Of a stretch of DNA of 45,444 nucleotides, positions 1 to 7,363 are shown piece by piece. This DNA is from Rhodospirillaceae bacterium. GTDB lineage: Bacteria > Pseudomonadota > Alphaproteobacteria > MPNO01 > UBA2964. Every line of letters begins with the position of its first letter. The stretch's first letter is position 1. A program made the translations under genes and the position numbers. The notes beneath the pieces were generated by a model that did not search any database, was not told the origin of the DNA, and saw only the letters and a list, made by a program, of their open reading frames with translations. The stretch spans positions 1 through 45,444 of the forward strand of contig JABJKO010000054.1 in NCBI GenBank assembly GCA_018660305.1, read 5' to 3'.

Positions 1-586
1 AATCGAATTTCCGGAAGGACTCAAGAAAAACCAGAAACTGCCGGAAACCATCCTGACGCCAACCACCAAGGCCGCGCAGGGCGATCACGATGCGCCCATC
101 ACCCCGGCGGAAATCGTTGCCCAGGGGCTGTTGAGCCAGGCGCAATGGGATGAGCTGGCCCGTCTCAGCCTCGCCATCTTCGCCCGTGGCAGTGAAATCG
201 CCGCCAAGAACGGCCTGATCCTGGTCGATACGAAATACGAATTCGGTCTCGACACGGACGGCCGCATTACCCTCGCCGACGAGGTCCACACACCCGATTC
301 AAGCCGTTACTGGGTTGCCGGCAGCTATGAGGCAAGGCTGGCCGAGGGTAAGGAACCGGAAAGCCTGGATAAGGAATTTTTGCGGCTCTGGATCGCCGGA
401 CAGTGCGACCCTTATAAGGATCCCATCCCCGACATCCCGGCGGAAACGCTGGCCACTTTCAGCGACAAATACATCGCGCTGTATGAGACGGTGACCGGGC
501 ATCCGTTTGAACGTGTCCCGCTCGACCAGCCGGTTCGCGAGCGGGTCCGGCGGAATTTGGCGGCGTCTTTCCCCGAGTATTTTTAG
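1..586 (+). CDS. purC: Phosphoribosylaminoimidazolesuccinocarboxamide synthase (SAICAR synthetase), C-terminal part
   Basis: De novo purine biosynthesis: joins aspartate to CAIR with ATP to give SAICAR, in the cytoplasm. The 5' end lies outside the window. The open frame runs from base 2 and gives 194 residues up to TAG at 584-586. The start of the visible part carries the family signature around LPETILTPTTKA followed by GDHDAPI, which contributes to the substrate and aspartate pocket. The length and C-terminal region fit the longer (about 300 aa) PurC subtype. An internal methionine at 131 is not the start, because the PurC motifs lie upstream of it in the same frame. It converges on the next gene, and the two stop codons overlap by 4 bases. 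Confidence 0.93.
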   Translation, partial: IEFPEGLKKNQKLPETILTPTTKAAQGDHDAPITPAEIVAQGLLSQAQWDELARLSLAIFARGSEIAAKNGLILVDTKYEFGLDTDGRITLADEVHTPDSSRYWVAGSYEARLAEGKEPESLDKEFLRLWIAGQCDPYKDPIPDIPAETLATFSDKYIALYETVTGHPFERVPLDQPVRERVRRNLAASFPEYF

Positions 587-1227
587 GTCCGACCGGCAAT
601 TATCGGTTTGCGCGCCACGATGTGAAAGATGTGCCAGTGTTTTTGCTGGCCGCGCGGGGTCACGCTGTCGTCTTCCTCTTCCTGAAAATACTCCAGATCC
701 AGTGGCTCCAGGAGCGCTTCCACACCGCCTTTCGTAAAGAATGTCATGCCGGGCCGTCCGACCCAGCTGTCGCGATCTCCGTAGAGTTGGCAGGAGATGC
801 GGCCACCGCCGCGCACCGCGCCCAGCAGGCGGTCCCACAAATCGGGGAAATCAAGGGGGGCCACCAGTGGTAGCGCGAAGCTCGAATTGACCAGATCCGC
901 CGCCGGGAATTCCATCGCCTCAAAGCGTCCCTCATGGGTGTCCAGTAGCGCTCCATCCGGCAGGTCTTCCCGCGCTCTCAGCCCATCGGTCGCCGATTTT
1001 TCCGCATCCACCGCCAGCACATGCCAGGACCGGCGCAATAGCTCAATGGTATCGCGGCCATTGCCGCAGCCCAGATCAATGGCAAAACGCCGGTCATCGG
1101 CGCCCAGTTCCCGGTCGAACCGGTCCAGGGCGAAAATCAGGGTTTTCCGGGGAGGCCGGGTACCGGTCTTCTCATAATATGATTCCCAGTCTTCGATGGG
1201 CTCGTCTTTTTCCGGCTTGTCGCTCAT
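583..1227 (-). CDS. Class I SAM-dependent methyltransferase
   Basis: 214 aa, soluble. Motif I is visible as IDLGCGNGRD at about residues 50-59, followed by an acidic residue in VDAEKS that would bind the SAM ribose. The later segment ending GGGRISCQLYGDRDSW matches the beta-strand 4/5 region of Rossmann methyltransferases. It resembles the TehB/Methyltransf_11 type, and the substrate cannot be named from sequence. It is transcribed towards purC, with stops overlapping at 583-586. It diverges from the TerC-family gene across a 288-bp spacer. Confidence 0.8.
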   Translation of the reverse strand: MSDKPEKDEPIEDWESYYEKTGTRPPRKTLIFALDRFDRELGADDRRFAIDLGCGNGRDTIELLRRSWHVLAVDAEKSATDGLRAREDLPDGALLDTHEGRFEAMEFPAADLVNSSFALPLVAPLDFPDLWDRLLGAVRGGGRISCQLYGDRDSWVGRPGMTFFTKGGVEALLEPLDLEYFQEEEDDSVTPRGQQKHWHIFHIVARKPIIAGRT

Positions 1228-1515
1228 TAGGTAAATCCAATCACAGAATTGCGTCCTGACGATAATTCCTCTTTAAATTCCGCGCAAAGAGGCCAAATAG
1301 AGGCTTAGGGCGTTCTTAACAATGCGCAATCGAAAGTTCGTGTAATGCCGAACTTGTTGGGTCGCGGACTGTTGGGTATTGTGCCGCAACAAAATCGCCG
1401 CCGGTCAATTTTCTGCCTTGAATGAGGCGCTTGGCAGAATCACATTTGCTGAAGAGGGTGTTCCGGTGGCCCATAGAAAAACCCTGGTACGTCCTATGAC
1501 TGCCGCTTACTTAGT
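1228..1515. promoter_or_regulatory. Divergent promoter spacer with inverted repeat
   Basis: This 288-bp gap lies between the methyltransferase and the TerC-family gene. A perfect 7-bp inverted repeat, AAGTTCG-N8-CGAACTT, occupies 1334-1355 and could be an operator or a leader hairpin. A short repeat (TGTTGGGT) occurs twice around 1357-1378. I looked for the conserved blocks of the manganese yybP-ykoY riboswitch, which often precedes TerC-type genes, and did not find them. Confidence 0.35.
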
Positions 1516-2157
1516 TTGGTCGATTTAACCTTGGACTTCATGCAATCCGAACTCTGGGCGATGTGCCAGGTCATATTTATTGACCTGGTTCTCGCTGGTG
1601 ACAACGCCATCGTGGTCGGCATGGTGGCGGCCGGTGTCGCTCCGGAGCTCCGCCGTAAAGTCATCATCGGCGGGATCGCCATGGCGGTCATTCTCCGCAT
1701 TTGCTTCGCCGGGGTCACCATGCAGCTCCTCAGTATTGTCGGGCTGACGCTCGCCGGTGGGCTACTCCTGTTGTGGGTGTGCTGGAAGCTCTACCGCGAG
1801 CTTCAGCAACTGGCGGCGGAAAAAGCCGGTGTCGATGCCCTCGGGGACGGCGCTGATCACAATTCCATGCCGCGCAAGACAATTGGCTCCGCCATCTGGC
1901 AGGTCGCCGTCGCCGATGTTTCCATGTCTCTGGACAATGTGCTGGCCGTCGCCGGCGCCGCCGATGACCATCCGCGGGCAATGGTGTTCGGTCTGTTGTT
2001 GTCGGTTGTCCTGATGGGGATCGGCGCGGCCTTTATCGCCGGGCTGCTACAGCGTCATGCCTGGATCGCCTATCTCGGTCTTGCGGTGATCGGCTATGTT
2101 TCGGTCTCCATGATCTGGCGCGGCAGTCTCGAAGTGGCTCAGGTGGCCGGTCTGTAG
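1516..2157 (+). CDS. TerC/YjbE-family integral membrane protein
   Basis: 213 aa membrane protein of the TerC superfamily, whose members are implicated in manganese or other metal export and tellurite resistance. The two hallmark intramembrane acidic motifs are present: DLVLAGDNA at residues 23-31 and SLDNVLAVAG at 138-147. They are separated by a polar cytoplasmic loop at about 95-122. About seven hydrophobic segments are visible. The start is probably TTG at 1516, because VDLTLDF precedes the first helix as in relatives. ATG at 1540 is the alternative. It is monocistronic and diverges from the methyltransferase. Metal specificity is inferred from the family only. Confidence 0.82.
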   Translation: MVDLTLDFMQSELWAMCQVIFIDLVLAGDNAIVVGMVAAGVAPELRRKVIIGGIAMAVILRICFAGVTMQLLSIVGLTLAGGLLLLWVCWKLYRELQQLAAEKAGVDALGDGADHNSMPRKTIGSAIWQVAVADVSMSLDNVLAVAGAADDHPRAMVFGLLLSVVLMGIGAAFIAGLLQRHAWIAYLGLAVIGYVSVSMIWRGSLEVAQVAGL

Positions 2158-2273
2158 CCGCGCGCCGCCGTCACGCCTTTTTTTGTCACCGATAAAAACC
2201 CCCGCCAACCGTTGCTTTTCCGCCATTTCGGCAGTAGCGTCTGGTTATTAGTTATTTGGGTCTTGGGGAAGAC

Positions 2274-2468
2274 ATGATGGAAAGCGGCAAAACACCGGTG
2301 TATTTTCCGGTTGATCATAAAGCCAATCTTTCGGGTTATCAGGTCGTCGAACAAGATTTGGAGGCTGGGTTGGCACCATGGCCTATTCGTAGGCGCACGG
2401 GTGTCTTCATTGCTCTTGCTCTCGCGGCATGGGTGGTTGTGCTCTCTCCGTTCTTTCTGATCGGCTAG
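2274..2468 (+). CDS. Small single-pass membrane protein
   Basis: Hypothetical protein of 64 aa from ATG 2274 (or 63 aa from the adjacent ATG 2277). A GGGGAAG ribosome-binding site lies just upstream, at about 2265-2271. The N-terminal 40 residues are polar. They are followed by RRR and a single hydrophobic segment (about 43-62) ending at the C-terminus, which suggests an inner-membrane anchor with the N-terminal part in the cytoplasm. I do not recognise a family. It sits between the TerC-family gene and the sigma-54-driven RNA, with no obvious link to either. Confidence 0.5.
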   Translation: MMESGKTPVYFPVDHKANLSGYQVVEQDLEAGLAPWPIRRRTGVFIALALAAWVVVLSPFFLIG

Positions 2469-2583
2469 CATTCCACCACCGAAAAGACGCCCGTGGCCGG
2501 TCCGCGAAGCGCGGTTCTGCACGCCCGGCCTTTGCGCAATCGCCTCAATTTTCCGAACAATAATCGGTCTCGCCGCCCGCAAC

Positions 2584-2600
2584 TGTCGGGATTCTTTACA
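2584..2600 (+). promoter_or_regulatory. 17-bp TGTCGG-N5-TTTACA box (putative enhancer-binding-protein site)
   Basis: The sequence TGTCGGGATTCTTTACA is the same box found twice upstream of the exosortase operon (42042-42058 and 42094-42110, other strand). It reads in the same orientation relative to transcription. Its centre (2592) lies about 98 bp upstream of the start predicted from the sigma-54 promoter at 2663-2679. The proximal copy at the exosortase locus is at the same distance. The motif identity and matched spacing are seen directly. Binding by a PrsR-type activator is inferred. Confidence 0.65.
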
Positions 2601-2662
2601 GTCGCGTTAAAGTTCGTTAACGGCGCCTTCCTAACCCCTTGAAAACAAACGAAACAGCTCGG

Positions 2663-2679
2663 TTGGCATGGTTCTTGCA
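2663..2679 (+). promoter_or_regulatory. Sigma-54 (-24/-12) promoter
   Basis: TTGGCATGGTTCTTGCA matches the RpoN consensus YTGGCACGRNNNTTGCW at all but one position (T for C after TGGCA). The invariant GG (2665-2666) and GC (2677-2678) are correctly spaced. Transcription should start near 2690. No protein-coding gene follows on this strand. The product is the structured RNA ending at the terminator 2778-2815. Confidence 0.75.
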
Positions 2680-2689
2680 TAAGTTAACG

Positions 2690-2813
2690 TGTCAGTAGGA
2701 GCCCTCCCCGGCGCCACAGTTCAGTAGAGACAACGGCGACTGCTTCGGCAGGTTGTCGTTTCCGGGGGGGAACCGGGAGATGGGGTGAATGTTCGCATTC
2801 ACCCCATCTTTTT
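2690..2813 (+). ncRNA. Predicted sigma-54-dependent small RNA, about 124 nt
   Basis: The transcript predicted between the sigma-54 promoter and the intrinsic terminator has no plausible ORF but strong self-complementarity. A long-range stem pairs CCTCCCCGG (2703-2711) with CCGGGGGGG (2762-2770), 9 bp with one G-U. It encloses a hairpin of GACAAC (2729-2734) with GTTGTC (2752-2757) topped by CTGC-TTCG-GCAG (2740-2751). The last element is the terminator hairpin. Unpaired C- or G-rich stretches could act as antisense seeds. I do not recognise a known RNA family. Start and structure are predictions, while the repeats and pairing are visible in the sequence. Confidence 0.65.
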
Positions 2814-2815
2814 AT
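2778..2815 (+). terminator. Strong intrinsic terminator (14-bp stem, UUCG loop)
   Basis: A perfect 14-bp stem (2778-2791 with 2796-2809) closes a TTCG tetraloop and is followed directly by TTTTTAT on the plus strand. It ends one base before the radC stop codon, which lies on the other strand. On the minus strand no T-run follows the hairpin, so it is oriented to end the small RNA rather than radC. Confidence 0.85.
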
Positions 2816-3511
2816 CTACAACAGACCTTCATCGGCGAAGCTTACCGTGCCGCTTTTGGCGACGATAATGTGGTCGTGCAGCGTGATGTTCACGCCGCGG
2901 GCGGCGTCCCTGATGGTCCGGGTCATGTCGATGTCGGCCTGCGACGGCGTGGCGGTGCCGGACGGGTGGTTGTGGACCAGAATGATGGCGCTGGCACTAA
3001 GTTCGAGCGCGCGCTTGACCACTTCGCGGGGATAGACCGGCGTGTGATTGACCGTGCCGCGCTGCTGTTCCTCGTCAGCGATCAGGGTATTGCGCACATC
3101 GAGAAACAGGATGCGGAAGCGCTCGGTGTCCTGGTCGGCCATGCCGATGCGCAGATAATCCAGCAGCTTTTCCCACGATGAGAGCACCGGCTGAAACAAG
3201 ATTTCTTCACGGGCGAGGCGCTCGGCGGCATCGGCGACCGCCTTGAACAGCACGGCGCCGCCCTGGCCCATGCCCTTGATCGTCATCAGCGCGTCGGGAT
3301 CGGCGCGCAGGACAGCCTTGTAGGATCCGAACCGGTCGATCAGTTCCTTGGCGATGGGTTTGGTGTCGCGCCGCGGGATGGCCTGGAACAGCAGCAGCTC
3401 CAGCATTTCGTAATCGGCCAGCGCGCCGGGGCCGGCTTCAAGAAATTTATTTCGCAGGCGCTGGCGATGGCCGGAAACGTCGTCCTTGGGTTTCTGGGGC
3501 TTGTCTGCCAT
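2816..3511 (-). CDS. radC: RadC-family JAB-domain protein
   Basis: 231 aa. The N-terminal part carries a helix-hairpin-helix-like region (IKGMGQGGA, about residues 78-86). The C-terminal JAB/MPN domain has a complete JAMM-type metal site: Glu163, then HNHPSG with His180 and His182, and Asp193. The family is named for a supposed DNA-repair role, and its biochemical function is still uncertain. It lies 36 bp downstream of map on the same strand, a map-radC arrangement common in alphaproteobacteria. The length is normal for the family. Confidence 0.92.
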   Translation of the reverse strand: MADKPQKPKDDVSGHRQRLRNKFLEAGPGALADYEMLELLLFQAIPRRDTKPIAKELIDRFGSYKAVLRADPDALMTIKGMGQGGAVLFKAVADAAERLAREEILFQPVLSSWEKLLDYLRIGMADQDTERFRILFLDVRNTLIADEEQQRGTVNHTPVYPREVVKRALELSASAIILVHNHPSGTATPSQADIDMTRTIRDAARGVNITLHDHIIVAKSGTVSFADEGLL

Positions 3512-3547
3512 CTGGAGACGGGGGCCCGGAGGACTCCCGGCCTGACG

Positions 3548-4369
3548 TCAGGTCTCGTAGGGCGGGCAGTGGAGCCCGGCCGGCGACTCGGTGAAAATCT
3601 CGTACCCGTCCGCGGTAACGGCGATGGAATGTTCAAACTGGGCGGAGAGCGAGCGGTCCTTGGTGACCGCCGTCCAGCCGTCGGCGAGAATCTTGGTCTC
3701 CTGACGGCCGGCGTTGATCATGGGCTCGATGGTGAAGAACATGCCTTCGCGCAGCGCCTGGCCTTCGCTGGGATTGCCGTAGTGAAGCACGCTGGGCGGG
3801 GCGTGAAATATCTTCCCCAGACCATGGCCGCAGAAATCACGGACCACGGAGAAGCGGTTCTCCTCGGCGAAACTCTGTATGGCATGGCCGATATCGCCCA
3901 GTGTCGCGCCGGGGCGCACCACCGATATGCCGCGCATGAGGGATTCGTAGGTGATCTCGATCAGCCGCTTCGCCTTCACTCCGATTTTTCCCACCGCGAA
4001 CATGCGGCTGGTATCGCCATGCCAGCCATCCAGGATGGGAGTGACATCGATGTTGATAATGTCACCGTCCCGCAGGACCTTGTCGCTGGGGATGCCGTGG
4101 CAGACCACGTGATTGATGGAGGTGCAGATGGATTTGGGAAAACCGCGGTAATTCAACGGCGCCGGAACGGCATCGCGCTCCAGGGTGAAGTCGTGACACA
4201 GCTTGTCGAGCTCGTCGGTGGTGACACCCGGTTTCACAAAGGGCGTGATGTAGTCGAGGAGCTCGGCGGCCAGCTGTCCGGCCCGGCGCATGCCGTCGAA
4301 ATCTTCCGGTTTATGAATCGTAATCAAGGATGGTTCCGCGGTTTCTGCTGCAAGGGCGTAATCGTTCAT
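3548..4369 (-). CDS. map: Methionine aminopeptidase, type I
   Basis: 273 aa. Removes the initiator methionine from nascent proteins. The five metal ligands of the pita-bread fold are all present: Asp108 (NIDVT), Asp119 (GDTS), His182 (GHGLG), Glu215 (TIEP) and Glu246 (QFEHS). The active-site His91 (CHGIP) is also there. The catalytic domain begins near residue 17 and lacks an N-terminal zinc finger, which makes it a short bacterial type I enzyme. It is the first gene of a map-radC unit. A 141-bp gap separates it from the lyase gene upstream. Confidence 0.95.
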   Translation of the reverse strand: MNDYALAAETAEPSLITIHKPEDFDGMRRAGQLAAELLDYITPFVKPGVTTDELDKLCHDFTLERDAVPAPLNYRGFPKSICTSINHVVCHGIPSDKVLRDGDIINIDVTPILDGWHGDTSRMFAVGKIGVKAKRLIEITYESLMRGISVVRPGATLGDIGHAIQSFAEENRFSVVRDFCGHGLGKIFHAPPSVLHYGNPSEGQALREGMFFTIEPMINAGRQETKILADGWTAVTKDRSLSAQFEHSIAVTADGYEIFTESPAGLHCPPYET

Positions 4370-4510
4370 GGTCTCTTATCCACCGCTCAAAAAGCGGAAT
4401 TCAAATTGCTGAATGGCATGAATTGACGCCCCCGGCAAGGATTCAAGCAGTGCGCGTTTTCTGTACCAGCCAATTCTTAATATTAGATCGTTTCCCCAGA
4501 GGGCAACTTC

Positions 4511-5407
4511 TTATTCCGTCCCGGCATAGCGGTCCTCCAGTTCATCCAGGAAGCCGATGCCCACCAGCGCGTTCAGATCCTTGAACGGGACCAGCAGGTC
4601 GGGCCGTTCCACGGGTTCGTCGCCCGCGATCATATCGGTCAGCGCATCCATGGCGTTCATCATGCCGCGCACCGCGCCCGTCGACATAAGGCGGGGATAG
4701 CTGATCATGGCGACGCCCATCTCCTGAAGGCGTTTCGGATGAATGAGCGGCGTGGTGCCTCGGGTCAGCAGGCCGAGCCCCATATTGACCGATAGTGGTT
4801 TGGGCACGGATCCGGCGACGGCGGCGATATCCTCTTCCGACATCAGCGCATCGGCGAACAGCACGTCGGCGCCGGCCTCGGCATAGAGATTCAGCCGGTC
4901 GATGGCTTCGGTCAGCCCGATGGGCCCGGCGGCGTCGGTCCGCGCCTTTATGACAAACTGATCGTCGCGCCGTGCATCGACCGCGGCCTTGACCTTATCC
5001 ACCATTTCGCCCGCCGGAATGACCGATTTACCCACCAGATGCCCGCAGCGTTTGGGCCAGACCTGGTCCTCGATCATCACCGCCGCCATGCCCGCCGCTT
5101 CGAAGCCGCGTACCACGAAATGAACGTTGACCGCGTTGCCATAGCCGGTATCCGCGTCGGCCTGGAGAAGCAGATCGTCGCTGCACTCGGCCAGAGCGCG
5201 GCAGACGCGGACATTTTCCTCATAGCCCATGATGCCCTTGTCGGCCCAGCCCAGATGGCATTCCGAAACACCGGCGCCGGAGATCACCGCCGTGCGATAC
5301 CCGTACTTGGCGGCCATCCGCGCGCTGTAGCCGTCATAAATGCCGGGGCAGATCAATATTTCCGGCGCCTCTATCAGGGCTCTCAGCTTCGCTCCCTTGC
5401 TTTCCAT
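4511..5407 (-). CDS. Isocitrate lyase/PEP mutase superfamily protein
   Basis: 298 aa cytosolic enzyme of the (beta/alpha)8 family that cleaves or forms C-C or P-C bonds next to a carboxylate. Substrate and Mg-binding motifs are visible: ADADTGYGN (residues 83-91), IEDQ (112-115) and the catalytic loop KRCGH with Cys121. The KRCGH form occurs in 2-methylisocitrate lyases and related oxaloacetate/2,3-dimethylmalate lyases, and in proteins labelled carboxyphosphonoenolpyruvate phosphonomutase. No methylcitrate-pathway gene is next to it, so the exact substrate is open. It is 28 bp downstream of sfsA and probably co-transcribed with it. Confidence 0.82.
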   Translation of the reverse strand: MESKGAKLRALIEAPEILICPGIYDGYSARMAAKYGYRTAVISGAGVSECHLGWADKGIMGYEENVRVCRALAECSDDLLLQADADTGYGNAVNVHFVVRGFEAAGMAAVMIEDQVWPKRCGHLVGKSVIPAGEMVDKVKAAVDARRDDQFVIKARTDAAGPIGLTEAIDRLNLYAEAGADVLFADALMSEEDIAAVAGSVPKPLSVNMGLGLLTRGTTPLIHPKRLQEMGVAMISYPRLMSTGAVRGMMNAMDALTDMIAGDEPVERPDLLVPFKDLNALVGIGFLDELEDRYAGTE

Positions 5408-5435
5408 GGTTTCTCTCTTTTGTTGGGATTTAAGA

Positions 5436-6134
5436 TCAGTGCTCGATGGGTATGGTGTGCTCGACGGTGATTTTTTCCGGGGTCAGGCGGCAGACATAGC
5501 AGATCGCCTCCACGCCCTTGCTCAGGGCCTTGGTGAGATTGGCGGCATAGGTGGGGTCGATATCGTCTGCGATGGAAAATGCCGCGCAATCCTCACGCTG
5601 CACCAGATACACCATCACGGCGCGGGCGCCGCCCGCCACCATGTCGGTCATTTCCACCAGATGCTTGGCGCCGCGCGCGGTGACAGCATCGGGGAATTCC
5701 GCCTCGCTGTCCCGCCGCAGGGTGACGCTCTTGATCTCCACATAGCAATCGGGCCGGGATTCGCTGGTGAGAAGAATATCGATCCGCGAATTCTTGCCGT
5801 ATTTCACCTCGCGCCGCAGCCCGTCATAACCCGATAGCTCGGTGATCGTGCCGTCTTCGATGGCCTCGGCCACCAGCTTGTTGGGGTGCATGGTGTTTAT
5901 CCCCACCAGCCCGTCGCCATGGCGCACCAGTTCCCAGCTGTATTTCAGTTTCCGCTTGGGATTGTCGGACAGGGACAGCCATACCTCCATACCTGGTTCC
6001 TTCAGCCCCAGCATGGAGCCCGAATTGGCCACATGGGCGGTGATCTCGTCGCCATTTTCCAAAGTGACGTCGGCCAGAAACCGTTTGTAGCGCTTCACAA
6101 GGGTGCCGCGGAGGAGGGGGGTGGGGAATTGCAT
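5436..6134 (-). CDS. sfsA: SfsA-family nuclease-like DNA-binding protein
   Basis: 232 aa from the ATG at 6134. The frame is open for 12 more codons upstream, but SfsA proteins start at MQFPTPL and the upstream residues are not family-like. The SfsA core follows, with RYKRFLADV and then HVANSGSMLGL. A PD-(D/E)xK-like fold contributes YGKNSRIDILL and YVEIKSVTL. The name comes from sugar fermentation stimulation in E. coli, and the molecular role is poorly defined. It is divergent from the MoCF-domain gene across 108 bp. Confidence 0.9.
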   Translation of the reverse strand: MQFPTPLLRGTLVKRYKRFLADVTLENGDEITAHVANSGSMLGLKEPGMEVWLSLSDNPKRKLKYSWELVRHGDGLVGINTMHPNKLVAEAIEDGTITELSGYDGLRREVKYGKNSRIDILLTSESRPDCYVEIKSVTLRRDSEAEFPDAVTARGAKHLVEMTDMVAGGARAVMVYLVQREDCAAFSIADDIDPTYAANLTKALSKGVEAICYVCRLTPEKITVEHTIPIEH

Positions 6135-6242
6135 GTGCACGACTCTATGCGCCGCGCTATGTTGGCGCAACGCGCTGGCAGCGGAAGCGTCACTCCGCTA
6201 TACAAGGCGCAAAGTTCGGCCAAAGAGTCAGGGGGTTCTTCG

Positions 6243-7040
6243 ATGTCTGATACCAAAGCTGTTACCGCATGCCTTATCCTGATCGGCAATGAAATCCTGT
6301 CCGGCCGGACCCAGGACAAGAATCTCGCCTTCATCGCCAAGGGGCTGAACGATCTCGGCGTTCAGATGCATGAAGTCCGGGTCATCCCCGATATCCGCAA
6401 GACCATCGTCGATACCCTCAACGAGTGCCGCGCGGCCTTCGATTATATTTTCACCACCGGCGGTATCGGGCCGACCCATGATGACATCACGTCGGAATGT
6501 GTCGCCGAGGCGTTCGGCGTGGGCATGTATCGCGATCCCGACACCGTCGATTTGCTGACCAGGCGCACCGAAGAGCGCGGTCAGACCATGAATGAAGCGC
6601 GCCTTCGCATGGCGACCTTTCCCGAGGGATCGGTTTTGCTGAAAAACGAGATCAGCGCCGCGCCCGGCTACCGCATTGAGAATGTGTTCGTGATGGCCGG
6701 GGTTCCGCGGATCATGCAGGCCATGTTCGAGGAAGCGAAGGCGCACATTACCGGCGGCAATCGCATGCTGGGGCGCGGCCTTGCGGTGGATCTTGGCGAA
6801 GGGACCATCGCCGAAGGGCTTGCCCTGGTTCAGGCGCGCTACCGCGATATCGATATCGGATCCTATCCGCAGATGCGCCAGCAGGTGGGTTTCCGGGTTT
6901 CCGTGGTTCTGCGGGGACCCGATGCCGATGTGCTGGATCGCGCCCATATTGAGATCATGCAGATCATGCGGGATCTCGGCGGCAATCCGGTGGAGGAAGA
7001 TCCGGATAAGGCGCAGGCGTCGGCCGAGCCCGAAAACTGA
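6243..7040 (+). CDS. MoCF-domain protein related to the CinA N-terminal domain
   Basis: 265 aa, starting at ATG 6243. The frame extends further upstream but has no family residues there. It has the molybdopterin-binding (MoeA/MogA) fold of competence/damage-inducible protein A: LIGNEILSGRTQDKN (about 14-28), then TTGGIGPTHDD (about 72-82), the site that binds nucleotide or pterin-like ligands. The C-terminal CinA amidohydrolase domain is missing, so this is the stand-alone short form common in alphaproteobacteria. It may act in NAD-related metabolite repair, but this is not established for the short form. The next small gene starts 4 bp after its stop. Confidence 0.85.
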   Translation: MSDTKAVTACLILIGNEILSGRTQDKNLAFIAKGLNDLGVQMHEVRVIPDIRKTIVDTLNECRAAFDYIFTTGGIGPTHDDITSECVAEAFGVGMYRDPDTVDLLTRRTEERGQTMNEARLRMATFPEGSVLLKNEISAAPGYRIENVFVMAGVPRIMQAMFEEAKAHITGGNRMLGRGLAVDLGEGTIAEGLALVQARYRDIDIGSYPQMRQQVGFRVSVVLRGPDADVLDRAHIEIMQIMRDLGGNPVEEDPDKAQASAEPEN

Positions 7041-7044
7041 GATC

Positions 7045-7236
7045 ATGAGCTGGTTCCCCCTGGTGCTCGGTTTCGCCCTGGGCGGCGGCGCCCTGCTGAG
7101 CTATCGGGGTTTTCGCAAACTGACCAACAAGGAACTCGACGATGCGGCGCGCCGGCAGGGCTTCTGGTCGCTCAATGGCGGTCTCGTCCTCATGGCGGTC
7201 TCGATGGTCCTGATGGTGCAGGCCAAATCTCAGTAA
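7045..7236 (+). CDS. Small two-helix membrane protein
   Basis: 63 aa hypothetical protein whose ATG lies 4 bp after the stop of the MoCF-domain gene, so the two are probably translated from one message. A hydrophobic N-terminal helix (about 3-20, rich in Gly and Leu), a short basic/acidic loop (KLTNKELDDAARRQG) and a second helix (about 43-59) give a hairpin membrane topology. I do not recognise a characterised family. Confidence 0.6.
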   Translation: MSWFPLVLGFALGGGALLSYRGFRKLTNKELDDAARRQGFWSLNGGLVLMAVSMVLMVQAKSQ

Positions 7237-7363
7237 CCGGTCCGGGAAATAACGCCCCCAGTGCTGGAATGCGGCGCCGGGCAGGAGTATAGCTAGGGCT
7301 TCGCGGCTTTTCGCGACCTTATCTATCTCTATTTCATGGTTAGACCAGCAGGATTCCAGCCGG

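Noticed and set aside
1421..1450. Sigma-54-like TTGGCAG...TTTGC sequence before the TerC-family gene
   Set aside because: The spacing between the GG and GC elements is three bases too long.
1228..1515. Manganese (yybP-ykoY) riboswitch upstream of the TerC-family gene
   Set aside because: The conserved sequence blocks of that riboswitch are not present.
2778..2815. radC terminator
   Set aside because: On the radC strand no T-run follows the hairpin; the T-run is on the plus strand, so it belongs to the small RNA.
3467..4426. 319-codon open frame on the plus strand
   Set aside because: Antisense to map, with all map active-site motifs on the other strand.
5886..6242. Longer N-terminus for the MoCF-domain protein
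   Set aside because: The additional residues overlap sfsA and are not family-like; ATG 6243 fits the family.
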